NCBI RefSeq assembly: GCF_000237925.1
Contig: NC_031502.1
Coordinates: forward strand, 7,867,352 to 7,931,351
Direction of reading: 5' to 3'
DNA: 64,000 nucleotides
From: Schistosoma mansoni
Taxonomy: Eukaryota; Platyhelminthes; Trematoda; Strigeidida; Schistosomatidae
This document shows positions 24,812 to 36,322 of the stretch, one piece after another. The translations under genes and the position numbers were made by a program. Numbering within the stretch: position 1 is the stretch's first letter; each line of letters begins with the position of its first letter. The notes beneath the pieces are model-generated. The model had not been told where the DNA came from, did no database searches, and saw nothing but the letters and a program-made list of their open reading frames with translations.

Positions 24812-25750
24812 ATGCATTCTGTTACTGAAATAAATAACTCTGCCGAGATTTTCACTTATTTGTCAACACTGAAGTCGAAATCCACCGTCTCCTCCTCATC
24901 ATTGTCATCTCCTTCGAAAACAAATTTAAATAACAGTGATTTGCATAAGTTTTGTTTAGATGAGAGTTATCCACCATCTTCCGAAATTTTCAATCCAATC
25001 TTAGATAACATACTGTCGTTATCTGTTACTAGTCATAACAATTACGCCGATAAAATCTCATCATCTCCATATAATAATGGCAACTCAGAATGTTTAATCC
25101 ATCATGATCATAAACCACAACTACATCAAAATTATGTAGAATTTGTCGAAGACCATTATGGATTTTCTTGTATCTGTCATAATTGTGAAGTAAACCATTC
25201 GATAGACCTAATCAATACTTCATTTGTTATTAATGATGCAAATAAAACGTTGTCACAATCAACAGTTTCCTCAACATTATCGTCAACTGGATTAGCCTGC
25301 TTATCAGTCTCATCACAATTGAATAGTAATAATATTGACGACGATGAACAACGGGGAACTATAGAACAAACAAAAACTTTTTTAAAACGTTTTCAAAATT
25401 TCATTACACATTCAGTAAAAAGAAAATCGAATCGATTATTGAGAAATTATAATGAGAATTTCGGCACTTGTGATGATCATAATAATTTGTATACCATAAA
25501 AGGTTCTACTGTAAGTAAATCTCATTTAATAAGTTATCATAAAAAACGTAGTAAATCATTACGTACTATATCGAATTGTGTACAGTCGAAATGCTCGTTC
25601 AATAATAATAATGATAGTGATAATAGTGGTATACAGCAAAAGCATGATAGGATAAAGATGCCCCATTGTTTGGATGATGATATACACTCTGATAAATATT
25701 TTACACATTCTAATACAAAAAAGCCGACATGTCACCATTTTGGGTTAGTG
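24812..25750 (+). CDS. Large split gene, exon 1 seen in window (disordered region)
   Basis: The frame may begin at ATG 24812 or at a possible acceptor at 24764, since it is open from about 24762. The exon ends in a canonical donor (GTG/GTAAGT at 25750/25751) in phase 0. It encodes over 310 residues that are Ser/Asn/His-rich and low in order: STVSSSSLSSPSK near the start, then DHYGFSCICHNCEVNHSI, which has Cys/His residues but not a standard zinc finger. A basic stretch FLKRFQNFITHSVKRKSNRL and poly-Asn follow. It joins in phase to the exon at 34051. The codon pattern and the good donor make it a real exon; no family can be named from this part. A hammerhead fragment lies 55 nt into the following intron. 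Confidence 0.75.
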
Positions 25751-25782
25751 GTAAGTAATTAAATTTTGTAGAATTTATTATA

Positions 25783-25804
25783 TATGTATATTATATATAT
25801 ATAT
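25783..25804. repeat. (TA)n microsatellite
   Basis: Short TA run directly ahead of the hammerhead SINE fragment. Confidence 0.8.
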
Positions 25805-25900
25805 GCTGAGGAGTCCCACAATAGGACGAAACGGCCGTCCAGTGCTTCCAGGTTTTCCATGGTGGTATAGCTTCAATGGACTCATGATCTCAACTACATA
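25804..25900 (+). repeat. Second-family SINE, 5'-truncated copy with hammerhead core
   Basis: The copy starts at the ribozyme (CTGAGGAGTCCCACAATAGG from 25806), continues GAAACGGCCGTC and ends with the SINE terminus (CATGGTGGTATAGCTTCAAT...ATGATCTCAACTAC). CTGAGGA, stem II (GTCC/GGAC), GAAAC and the GTC triplet (25837-25839) are all intact. The 5' strand of stem I is replaced by the TA run, so a complete ribozyme cannot form here. Confidence 0.85.
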
Positions 25901-26239
25901 AAATTATATATATATTTATATTTGTTGATTTTTTGGCGATGGAAAGATCCTAATTGTTTCCATCGCATTATTTTGTAGTTTTAACTGTATTACATAATGA
26001 AAATATTAAGACTGTTGTGGTTGTAGAGTCATAAAGGAGTTGAGAAATTTGACTAAATCATTATTTCTGGTCTAGTTTAAAAACTGTAATCAAGGGGAGA
26101 AAAAATAAACTTGATTTGCTAATTGTTAAGATCGGTTGAATAAGTATGAAGATACATTCGGCTTACAATTCAATCCTCAACGAGAAAAAAATGATTCGAT
26201 TGTCAGTATTGTAGTAAACATGCTGCTTACTTTCATCAG
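25901..26239. other. Intronic, nothing recognised
   Basis: AT-rich intron sequence of the large gene. Confidence 0.4.
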
Positions 26240-26620
26240 TGTAGGAGGTTTGTGGAAATTGTTGACTTTTATAATTTACATTACAAACTGACCTTAGCTA
26301 GACAATTATTGAAAACCATGAAGCACTGAACAACAACTATGTTGATGGTAAAATATATTAATCATAGGCATCACTGGATGATGGTTGTGTAATATAATAG
26401 ATTAATCTCAGTTAGAGATGTAAACCATTAGATGCCAACTCAGTAATCTAAAGGTTGAGAGCTTACATCGAAACTTGAAGGTTTTAGGTTTAATCCCTGA
26501 TTGAGTCATGAATGTACATTGTTGAGGAAGTTCCATACTACAATGAAACAGCTGTTCAGTTTATTTTTGGTTTTTATGGTTGTCTGACTGTAGTCAGTTA
26601 GTGATGTAAATCATAAGGTA
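26240..26620. repeat. Old relics of the second SINE family
   Basis: The antisense-like end (GGTTTGTGGAAATTGTTGAC) at 26245 is followed from about 26420 by a sense relic: CCAACTCAGTAATCTAAAGG (A-box region), GGTTTTAGGTTTAATCCC (B-box region), a broken ribozyme (GAGGAAGTTCCATACTACAA then TGAAACAGCTGTTCAGT) and a terminus near 26590. The divergence indicates old age. Confidence 0.5.
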
Positions 26621-28790
26621 GCTTTTATTTAAACTATTATCCAATGAGTGGCTTAATTCATCATGAGCTGCGATAGTGTATTCTGACTTTCTTGGCACGA
26701 ATTTGAAGCATATATACTATTGAAAGCTGTAATTAAAAAGGAAATCACATACTGAATCACCAGACTAGGTAGAGAATCTTCATCGACTAAGGTGATGGAA
26801 ATGTGTATAACTGTTATGTTTTACTATATAGTCCTACTGTAATTTCTAATTGCACACGATTACGAGATTCTTATAATATGAATAGGACCTAATATAAACT
26901 TGATGCACTGGATGATGACATACAACACGTTATCAATAATCCCCAACACGATGGAAGGCAGTATGACGTCAGATGTTCAACAAAAGTTTAAGTAAAATAA
27001 GATATGAAGTTATATTTGTAATGGGACAAATTTGTGGTATATAGAGACCAACAATGAATCTGAGATGATACATAATCAAATTGCAAACTAAGGGTGGGAA
27101 CAACCGATCAAATAGCAATAAAATTCACTTCGGAGGCACGAATCCAGAAAATGTTATCGCGGTTATCTTTCCAGATAAAAACTATCATTTCTTAACAAAA
27201 ATGCTGGATAATGTGTAGTCTCCTTGGGAGTTACGTATCTAAAACAACTGCTCCATTTTAGCTTGACTAGTAAGTAATCGAAAAAATTAGGGAGCATAAC
27301 TAAGATGTAGCATCAATGCATGAAGTTATTGACTATTGGTCTAAAACATGAAGGTAGGTGAGGATTATTTGATTAGGGTCCACGTGTATATCGTGAAAAG
27401 TTGTAGGATACTTTAAGTGACATCATCCAAAATCGGTCACATCCACTCAGATCCACTAACTCCTTTCACTCTTAAAATCCTGAGTTTCAGAAATATTTCA
27501 TATTTTTGACTTTGTACATCAGCTCCTGTTTCTCGCATCTTGCTGTCTATGACTAATGATTTTGTACTACAGCACTGATACTACAATTATATTAAATAGT
27601 TCTCTGTTCATCTTGATAATTTCTCTGCATTGATATGAAGTAGTAACTTGGAGTGAAGCAAATATATTACGGTTCCGATATTACTTATAACTGATTGAGA
27701 TAACATTGTTTTACACTAAAATTGTCTAATATAATCTCATAAATTTTTATGATAAACATTTGAATTTTATTGGTGAAAATTTTCGAATTACATGTATTGA
27801 GTTTATTTAAATATACAATTGTTATCTGTGTAGTAAACTATTTTTGGAAAGAAATAGGAGTTGTGTGTAAATACCTAGTTTTTAGTTATTTAGTGCTATT
27901 TTACAATCTCCAGTGTCTATCCAAAATCCATTTTTAATAGCATCAACCAATAACCGATATTGAAATAATTCGAGGATCAGAATGCTTGTAGTGTCTGTAC
28001 TGACCTTACTTAAACTATTTTTAAGTTCATTGTTAAACAGATGTATGAATACTCTATCACTTAAACAAAATTTAATGAAGATTTAAGTATAGTCTCCATA
28101 CAATGTTCATTGTATACTGTTATCAGCCGAAGAGAGAATCATTCAGAATCAAAGCTCACTGATCGAAAATTTTCAATTATACTGTAAATTCATAAACCAA
28201 TGTCATTGAGTTTGACTTCCATATTTCAATTCTTGTAGATATCAGGCCACTTTGAAATTAAATATATATATATATATTCCACCTGTTGACATTGATCAGA
28301 CCAAAAGTCAATAACTTCATGGACTGGTGTGAGGTCTTATTTTGGCGGATCCTTAGTTTTGCAGTAACAAATATACATGTGGATTTTAACTACATAGTTT
28401 AATAATATTCACTCTTAAGGAGTCCCTGTATTTCAATAATTCTCTAAACTAACTCAGTCCCCCATTAAATGTGTATTACCGATCAAGATCAGTGTAGAGT
28501 TTCATGAACATAAACAGTATATAAACTAACTAGACGTTTCATTGTTTGTTTCTTTTTCAAGTGATTTTTAAAAAGTAGTTTAATAGTCCCGCTCATTCAT
28601 ATTATGCATCCTTTTATACTCTTGACAAAACTATTTATGACCAATTATACAGTATTGTCGGGAAATTCTGTTACAGCCAACTTTTTTAAAGTGACATCTT
28701 CTACAACATGTCATACTTTAAATATGTTATATATATATTAGGGACTGGAATTTTATCAACCTTTGTAAGTATATGTGCATTCTGGGTGGA
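26621..28790. other. Intronic, nothing recognised
   Basis: A short TA run occurs at 28261-28278. No exon with good splice sites was found. Confidence 0.35.
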
Positions 28791-28794
28791 TTAA

Positions 28795-29110
28795 CGTTGT
28801 GTGGTAGTGAAACTAAGTGTAAATAGTCACTGAGTTTGGACAAACTGACAACCAGATGAGTGACTATTAATTATGTAATTGCTTTTCCCCTTATTGGTTT
28901 CTACTTAGAACTCAAGGAGTGTGACTTCTTGTAATTATTTAGTATAAATTATTGTCTAGCTTTATTCTAGTTCTCTATTTTTAATTATGAATCGTGTATC
29001 TGGTATAACTTGATCTGGTCTGTATGTTGTGGATCGTTAAAGTAGCCAATCTAGTGGTTTTATAAAATCGGTCATCTGGTCAAGTCTTATTACTATAATA
29101 TTGGATTAGC
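28795..29110 (+). repeat. Repeat family D copy
   Basis: About 310 bp shared in opposite orientation with 51050-51355, and more distantly with 50105-50335. Landmarks are TTATTGGTTTCTACTTAGAA, TTCTTGTAATT, ATTGTCTAGCTTTATTCTAG, CTTGATCTGGTCTGTATGTT and GTGGATCGTTAAAGTAG. It begins TGTGGTAG and carries no ORF. It may be a MITE or a solo LTR remnant; the class is not decided. Confidence 0.7.
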
Positions 29111-29234
29111 ATAATATAGCACAGAGGGGAAAATATTTTAACCTGTCCGTTTTGTCAAAAACTTGATATAAAAACCTTCATACAAGTTATATACAATCGA
29201 AGGAATTTAGCTGGCACTGGAATGCATGAACCGC

Positions 29235-29362
29235 ATTTTCCCTATCTGAGACTCGTTAGTTAGATGTACTTCCATCCCGGTATTGGTAAAAGACTGAAAT
29301 CGAACACAATATCTTTCACCTCAGACACAAACGCATCGCCCAATAAACTACAAGTCCAGACA
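29235..29362 (-). repeat. Sm-alpha SINE, antisense, partial
   Basis: In antisense the hammerhead region (CTATCTGAGACTCGTTAG), the tRNA-like portion (AATCGAACAC, a decayed B box) and AAGTCCAGACAACCACTAAC can be followed in order. In sense the CUGANGA box reads CTAACGA and GAAA is damaged, so the ribozyme is dead. The left border of the 1.02-kb duplication (29328) falls inside this copy. Confidence 0.7.
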
Positions 29363-30353
29363 ACCACTAACTTCAATTCATATGTTAGATATTTTTTTAT
29401 AAGTCATTCATGAACCTATGGAATTAGGATCTGCTCATCAAGTTTCCTTATCGTTAGTTCATCACTACTACTAATATTAAGCATAGTTGATTTTTTTCGT
29501 ATTTTTAAAACTGACTACTTAATTAATAAATGATGTTTGTTTTGTTTTATATAACAGCGGATTTCCATAAATAGTTCGAATGATTACCAATCCTTCTCCA
29601 TTTCTATCGTTTTATTGAAGTGATTAATAAATTTCGGAAAACACGTTTGAATATGGTGGATGAATAATAGTGGTGTTCTTCAGTGTTGAGTAAAATGTGA
29701 AAACTGAGCACTTGCAAGCATTGTTTTCGTTGATTTATTGGGTGGGTATTCCTTAGAAATGTGATTGCAACCAATTCAAGCTATGTCATATTGACACTTC
29801 AATATCAAAATATCGGTATGCCGACTTAGGGGATGAAGATGGTGAATCAAGTGAAATTTGTAGTTTGAAATGAAATTGTTAGTGAATATTATTCTAGTTA
29901 CTAGTTAATTGAAATTAACACAATAATTTCAATAGTATGGATTGTGCCAGTTTTCGTTTTTAATATAAACAATAGTGTTCTGTGTAGTCCGTAAGTATGT
30001 GATAGGAAGTAAGACTGTGAATAGTAACTGATTGAATAATAGTGTTAGATGTAGTGCTAAACACAATGGGGAATTCAGTTAAATGTGAATTTGTTTATCG
30101 ACAAAATCGTCCCATGATTAGATAACTTCCTTTCAATGCACCGAAAAGTTGAATCTGTATTAAATTATTGAATTGTGTGTTGGAAGAAGTTGGTTGATGT
30201 TGCGTGTTTTGTTGATATATATGTAGAATAATATGATTTATTGTTTATAAACTATATATATTGATGTGTATATATTTGTGTAAGTGATATTGTAGTTGGT
30301 TACTTGAAAGGCATTGATCTTCTGTGTTGTTATTAATTGGTGTGGCTATCCCA
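29328..30353 (+). repeat. 1.02-kb near-identical duplication, copy 1
   Basis: The same sequence is present at 43294-44317 in direct orientation. Only about three differences were seen over the whole length (one A/G near the start, a 2-bp TA length change, one G/A near the end). It has no ORF of note. Its left end is an Sm-alpha piece; the right end is the junction at TGGCTATCCCA. Confidence 0.9.
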
Positions 30354-31005
30354 GAATTCTAAGTCGAATTGAAGATGTAACTATTGAATTTCGAACTGGT
30401 TGAGATTTATTGGTCATATGTACAATGGGAAGACGATAACCATTAGGTTTCTAAGTGAAGTTGATTCTGAATAATTTGAAAATTGTTTGTTATTTATTAG
30501 CATGATTTTATAAAGTTATGGAAACTGGAAATCGTTCATCTGAGGCATCTTTGACCTCAACACGGGTTGTATCATTTTGAATCTGTTCATAAACATCAGT
30601 TTACTCAAGATAATAGATATACCATGTTGATGAATGTTGACTGGCTCATAGCTGCAGGTTCACTAAGTTGTTTGAAGTATTCAACCTGTATCAAAAGCAA
30701 CCAACAGTTATTCATTCTCATTTATTGCACATAAACAGTATATTTTTTTGTTTCTGTTCTGATAATAAACGCACGCGCATCACATCTATTTGTTAGGATG
30801 TAATCAAATTTGTAACTTAACTTTACAAACTATAAGTTGATTACTTTTTTATGTTTGATATAATTATAAGAATTGAGAATATGAAAACTTCTAACCAGAA
30901 GCCCTAAAATTTTGATACACTTTTTTCATCACTTGTCAATTACATTATTCTCTAATTCATATCTCAAAAGTTCATAACCTTTTCCTAAACTGTTACTGCG
31001 TTATT
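30354..31005. other. Intronic, nothing recognised
   Basis: AT-rich, no gene or repeat. Confidence 0.4.
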
Positions 31006-31007
31006 CT

Positions 31008-31535
31008 GGCCCCCAAATGCCCTGGTACGGCCGAGAGTGGGAGGGGACACTCTCCCTCTCTAAATGCTCTCACATGGCCACGCGTATATATATAGCCTCT
31101 GCCAGGGAAGTCCTACTCACTGCCTTCTCGTGGTGGGGATGTTGTTTACGAAGTTGAGAGGACGAAAAGCGAATGCCCGGTGCTTTAACCGGGTCGGTGG
31201 ACACGGCGAGTCCACTTAGGGGAGTTGGAAAACCCTAATTCCAAACCAATGGTACACATGGGCTTCAGTATACTGAGAGGACAAATGACGTATGAATCAA
31301 TCGTTGGTCACCGGCTACCATGGGACTGCATCTCCTCACGATGCTCCACTGCCTTGTGGATCAGACCTTTATGTCAAAGGCTGTGGGTGTGGCCCCCTAA
31401 GAAAACCACCTGCTTCAGTTTGGGCACCTGGGCAGTATCACAGCCCTCACACAAATCGAATGAGATTTGTGCGGTGCAGATATATCTGATGCTTCCTTGT
31501 ACCAATATTTATGTGTTTAAATAATAATAATAAAT
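31008..31535 (+). mobile_element. Family M retroelement copy, sense
   Basis: A complete-looking copy flanked by the 14-bp target duplication ACTGCGTTATTCTG (30994-31007 and about 31536-31549). It begins GCCCCCAAATGCCCTGGTAC and ends in an (AATA)n tail. The ORF 31225-31524 (99 codons) begins MENPNSKPMVHMGFSILRGQ and includes PWDCISSRCSTALWIRPLC and TTCFSLGTWAVSQPSHKSNE. No enzymatic domain is visible. It lies in sense in the long first intron of the host gene. Confidence 0.85.
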
Positions 31536-32065
31536 AACTGCGTTATTCTGTATGGCTCATGTGTGTATAACTCTTCTACACTACCTTTATGGAAAGCATA
31601 CCTAATCTTACCAACTGGTTTATATTATTTATTTAGTACCATGTGTGTAGTCTGGATTTTGCTGACTTATTGGTTCCATTACATACTAGAAATGTTCGGA
31701 AAGCATTAACGATTTAATATCTGTAACTTGGTTCCATTCATATATTCAGTGACCGCATTATGCAAGTACTTAGTTGAATGAAGCTGAGAGTTGTATAGAT
31801 TAACTAAAATTTAATAAGTCCTTATCTTTTTTTTATTGTGAGTTTGTAGTGGCTACTAGTGTAAGTGATCTGACATCGCTTACATTTTATTGAGATGTAA
31901 GGTGGTTATAGCGAGTCAACGGGAAACTGTGCGAATGAATTTTATCCTAGTTGGTACTCTTCTTTACAGCAGACCTTCAATATTCAGGGAACTGAAAATC
32001 TCCCTAGAATTCAAAACCACGTAAACCACTTCAACTTTGTGAGACGTTGCTAATTAGTGATTCGG

Positions 32066-32338
32066 TTATAAACCAAACTTCTGTAGAATTGGGAAATTTA
32101 CTGTTCTCTGAGTTCTGATAAGCAACATGTTTGCCTGGTCCTCAGTGTTAATCAGATTCTGTCGACCAGGATTAAAGTTACGACATACTGACAAGTACCG
32201 ACTAATACGAAACTGACGTTCAAGGTTTTCTACTGATTGCCTCCAAACATCAAACATAATTATTTTTGTATCTAAGTTTTTGAAATTATACTCTGATAGC
32301 TTATCATCCTTTAACAACAGAAAGGCATAACGGGACAT
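32066..32338 (-). CDS. Unassigned 90-codon ORF, minus strand
   Basis: A complete ATG-to-stop frame starts MSRYAFLLLKDDKLSEYNFK and includes RQFRISRYLSVCRNF. Composition is balanced and charged, more protein-like than most chance ORFs in this DNA. No domain, signal peptide or neighbour is recognised. It lies antisense inside an intron of the large + strand gene. It may equally be a chance ORF or an old insertion. Confidence 0.25.
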   Translation of the reverse strand: MSRYAFLLLKDDKLSEYNFKNLDTKIIMFDVWRQSVENLERQFRISRYLSVCRNFNPGRQNLINTEDQANMLLIRTQRTVNFPILQKFGL

Positions 32339-32585
32339 TTTCCATTATTTAGATTGTATTGGTTATATGTTATTTTTTCTGATAATTCATGTATACGTAA
32401 ATATATACCTTATAACTGATACCCGAAGTTTACTTAATTTCATTCCTCCTTTCACCTTAGTCATGTAATGTATGTGTGCGTGGATAGGTTACTTTAATTA
32501 AAGTGACAATCTTAGCTTCATAGGATGTATGCTTACATTGTCATTTATTTAGAAGTGACAAACTGGTTTATCAGTCATACTTAAG

Positions 32586-32586
<1 letters not shown>

Positions 32587-32650
<64 letters not shown>
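32587..32650. repeat. (TA)n microsatellite, ~32 units
   Basis: Uninterrupted TA dinucleotide run, likely to vary in length between individuals. Confidence 0.95.
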
Positions 32651-32655
<5 letters not shown>

Positions 32656-33184
32656 TTTGCTTATACCCATTAGGTATTTTGAACTGACCATTTGACTGTC
32701 TGATAACATATTCTTAAGTAACGTACATAGAGTGTTAATAGCTACATTTGATAATAACCATTCTCCATTGCAAATCGACTGAATACAAAAATGTTAAGCG
32801 TTGAAATCCAGCTGAAAGTTCTTAAATTAAAGTCCTTGTTGTCAGACCCCAATTTCTCTAAATCGATCATGTATTTGATCAATTCGAGGCATATTTCTTA
32901 TGGGTTCAGGAAGTATGGAACAAAACAACTGTCTAAAGTTCTTCATTTTTGCAGTGGTTTCACACGTGATATAAATTTGTTTTGAAGATATTCGAGTAAT
33001 TTTTATTAATATGGCATTCATTTTTTGAGACTATTACTATCACCAAAAGTGGCTTATGTATTCTGTTTTATTTAAATGAATCAGATTTCCTATTATCCTC
33101 TAGCCAAACGTTTTATACATTTCGAACATCTAAAGTTATAAATATTGTATGTAGCTAGCTTAATTTGTACGTTGTATTATTCAC

Positions 33185-33480
33185 AGTTTGATCTCAGTCA
33201 GGGTACACTTGGAAACCAGTGAGCTTTGGATGGCCATTTCACCTTTGTGTGGGACTCTTTAGCAATGTTAACTCGCGACTCATTCAGGTAAGAAATAGAG
33301 GGACTTCAGGCATTGCAGCGAACACCTAACTTTTAGAATTTGTAGGTCAGGATCTAATGGTACAGTTTTAACTTCGATCAACTTGAGATGTAGCACGACT
33401 ATTGTCCAATGATATTAGTGGCAACTTTTTCACTCGCCATGTGTGAACTCTATCACTTGCAACTGTTCATCAGAACTTCA
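33185..33480 (-). repeat. Old second-family SINE relic, antisense
   Basis: Recognisable in order: TTTGGATGGCCATTTCACC, TGTGGGACTCTTTAGCAATG and, further on, GATCTAATGGTACAGTTTTA with TTCGATCAACTTGAGAT. The hammerhead and boxes are eroded. Confidence 0.5.
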
Positions 33481-34050
33481 GTAACATATTTAAGGAAATT
33501 AAAATATTTAGTATTCTTTGGTTTTCAATAGTTATCTGTAGTGAATACAATCCATAAACTTAAACAAGCTTCACTAAATTACCTCTGATTTGACAAGTGA
33601 TAGCCTAATTGATTGGATTTCGGTTTACATATGAAATTGATCTTTTCCAATCGTGTTCATAATGTATTCAAATTTTAAGCAGGATTATAAATGCTCAATC
33701 GCATAATTTGGTAAATATTCGTTCACACAGTAAGTTATTGAATTATTGTTGTTAAATACAACTCAAACCAATTTCGACAAATCTGTCTGAGTAGATTTAA
33801 CGAAAAGCATTAATGCGAGTTTATATATGATCAGTCTGGTAAAGTTCTTTTGATTTCTAATTAAATATACACGTAATAAAGTCATGCACATTTTAATCCC
33901 AGGTCCATTAAGCTTGCAAAGAAATACAAAGAAATCACCTAACATTTATTAAAATTCATTGCTTTCGGAAAATTTCAATAAAATTTCTTAATATCGTTGT
34001 ATTTGACAAGTGTTGTTTAATTATGTTTATATGTTTATTTACTTAAATAG

Positions 34051-34292
34051 AGTAGAGCAGTGGAGAAGTTTATTTCAAATTTGAATGAAGCATTGGATTG
34101 TTTAGCTGACAATAGGAATACTACTACTATTACCTTTGTTAATAGTAATTGTAACCCATTACATCATTTGTATGGACCATTTAAGCAGTTATTGATGGAA
34201 TTAGCCATTGTTTTGCAATGTAAACAATTTAACAGAGATTTTGTTAAATGTGAAGGTCATTGTAAACTCTTCCACCTTGTCGAATGCATTGA
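34051..34292 (+). CDS. Large split gene, exon 2
   Basis: Acceptor TTAAATAG/AGT and donor ATTGA/GTAAGT are clear. It enters in phase 0 (matching exon 1) and leaves in phase 2 (matching exon 3). The 81-residue product starts SRAVEKFISNLNEALDCLAD and ends with GHCKLFHLVECI; it looks like paired amphipathic helices. The end of this exon joined to the start of the next resembles the helical segment before the ETWE-type block of RalGAP subunits. This comparison is from memory and tentative. Confidence 0.8.
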
Positions 34293-34562
34293 GTAAGTTC
34301 CATATGCATATATGTATATTGACTACTGGAATTGCGTTATTAGCCTTTCCAGTCATTTATTTTGTAAGTAAATAAAAATGTTATCATGCTTTCCCTGTAA
34401 CGTTACTTATTTGAGCAAACCCAAGCCAAATAGATATGAATAATTTATTAAACTACTTTTTAACTTATAAGTAGTTGATTTGTTTACTGAAAATATTTAC
34501 CAGTGTAAATCTGAGGGAACTATGTATATTATCGTCCCAGTAGACTTTATTAATATCTATCA

Positions 34563-34700
34563 GTATAGGGTTGTGGAGATTGTTGAGTTTTAATTGGGAT
34601 TATGAGCCGATCGATTTTAGACCATCATTGAAAATCAGAAAGCACTGGACGGCCGTTTCGTCCTAGTATAGGACTCCTGCACAATGCGCATCCACGATCT
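34563..34700 (-). repeat. Second-family hammerhead SINE, antisense, truncated
   Basis: It contains GGGTTGTGGAGATTGTTGAG, AAAGCACTGGACGGCCGTTT, CGTCCTAGTATAGGACTCC and GCATCCACGATC, then stops. In sense, GAAAC, the GTC triplet and stem II (GTCC/GGAC) are intact, but the CUGANGA box reads TGCAGGA. The tRNA-like half is missing. Confidence 0.8.
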
Positions 34701-35215
34701 GTTGTACTTTTTTACGAAAGTCCGTAAAACTGCTTTAATGTCATCAGTCGAGGGCTTTCTCTAGTATATACGAAGCAAAAGTAACTTACGTTTCAGTCCA
34801 AGTAATAACTTCTTTTACAGTTGTTTGATTTTCTATCGTTTGATAACAAGTGTTCCGTCTTTAATTCATTTAAATGGACTCATGAATCAATAGAAAGATA
34901 TTAGTTTAACCACTGAAATATGATAACATCAATTTCCCACGGATTTTCATAAAAGGTTGGTTGGTACTGTTGTATTGCTGATAGGGATTTCATCCTTATA
35001 TCATGTTCATATTTAGTTAAAGATGATTGTCTACGTGTAAAGCTGTTGTAACTTGTTATGAAATGTCTGGAAGCTGAGAAAAGTATGAATATGCTCCATC
35101 TATTGTGTGTTCAATAGGAACTGCTAAGAAAGCTCTTGAAAAATGATGAATTATGTATCATATCGTCATTTGTTGATCCTCAGTTTTGCTAATAATTTTA
35201 TCATATCGAAGCGAT
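34701..35215. other. Intronic, nothing recognised
   Basis: No exon or repeat identified. Confidence 0.35.
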
Positions 35216-35217
35216 CC

Positions 35218-35290
35218 TCATGGGATGCATATATGTAGATAAGAGACTGATCGATTGCAGATTCGAACAAACCATCCAAAATGAATTTTG
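35218..35290 (+). repeat. Small Sm-alpha fragment
   Basis: About 70 bases matching the Sm-alpha 3' part (GCATATATGTAGATAAGAGA, CTGATCGATTGCAG, AAAATGAATTTT), diverged. Confidence 0.5.
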
Positions 35291-35725
35291 TCATGTCTGG
35301 AGAGGCTTGAAGACTATCAAGACCACACGTAATCTTATAAATATCCTTGTTTTCTGTACCTAAGCTAACCTTGGAAGTAAAAATAGTTTTCATGCATCCT
35401 TTCATTTGTCATTTATTCCGGTCTCTAGTGTAAAAGATTTCTGAGTGACTAGGAGGTGGTAAGAAAGTTAATGTCAAATATATGACTATCAGATATATCA
35501 ATACCGTATCTAGAAAAAAGATAACTGGTTAATAATTATGATTTTAAAATGAACGACTAAATCACAATTTGAATAAATCAATATGTTAATACATATTAAA
35601 TGTATCTATTATTCTGATCACAGAGTTGATATATTATTCAAAATGAAGGTTATTTCCATCAACGGTGTTATAGTTTTGTCTCTTTCGATAAGTATAAAAT
35701 TACTCAAACACTATCATAACCCCTA

Positions 35726-36243
35726 TGTTATATCTTGTGGCCGAGTGGATGCCTAGTGAATGTATGAAGTGATAAGACCGCCAATCAGAGAGCAGCGAAT
35801 TATCGATTGGAACAGTAACACACGAAAACCGTACGAGCAGTCTAGAGTACGTATCGTTCCTGCTTTCTGCCTAGCCCAGCCAGTTAAGTCGAGAACACCA
35901 ATAACAGCCTCTGCAGCATGAATCATTATATTTCAAACACACTGAGTTTATATACCAAACAAACTGACCACATCGTACCAATAAAATAGAAAATAACATT
36001 TGTACAAGAGTTAGCCAAATGTGGTTGTGAATAGGGGGAGCAGTAATTAATAGACTGGGTATAACTAAGGAATGGTAAATCGTACAATAATAGTCCAAGG
36101 GTCAAAATAAAGCTCACAATGAAAGAAACATGAATATGAGTATTTTAATTATTTAGCAAATATACGATAAGAATTATATGCATAATATTGGTCCATAAAT
36201 GGATCCCAACGTTACCACTCCCTATTGTTATCGGGATATAACG
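35726..36243 (-). mobile_element. Solo-LTR-like fossil, 518 bp
   Basis: The ends are inverted: TGTTATATC at 35726 and GATATAACG at 36235-36243, the TG...CA-type termini expected of an LTR. Read on the minus strand there is a TATA-like TATATAAACTC followed by GC-richer sequence. No internal retroviral-type region adjoins it, and no clear target duplication is visible. I read it as an old solo LTR of a Gypsy- or BEL-type element; the family is not determined. Confidence 0.4.
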
Positions 36244-36322
36244 GTTTATGGGATTCATTAATAATAATCATTCCAATGTTACATTGGTTTTTTAATTGTT
36301 TTTGATCTTCTTTTCTAAATAG

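Larger units (their letters stand above)
31550..34050. other. Long intron of the host gene
   Basis: Contents noted separately are a minus-strand ORF (32066), a TA microsatellite (32587) and an old SINE relic (33185). The rest is AT-rich without recognised features. Confidence 0.4.

Noticed and set aside
35166-35405. 79-codon minus ORF
   Set aside because: Overlaps an Sm-alpha fragment and lacks protein-like features outside it.
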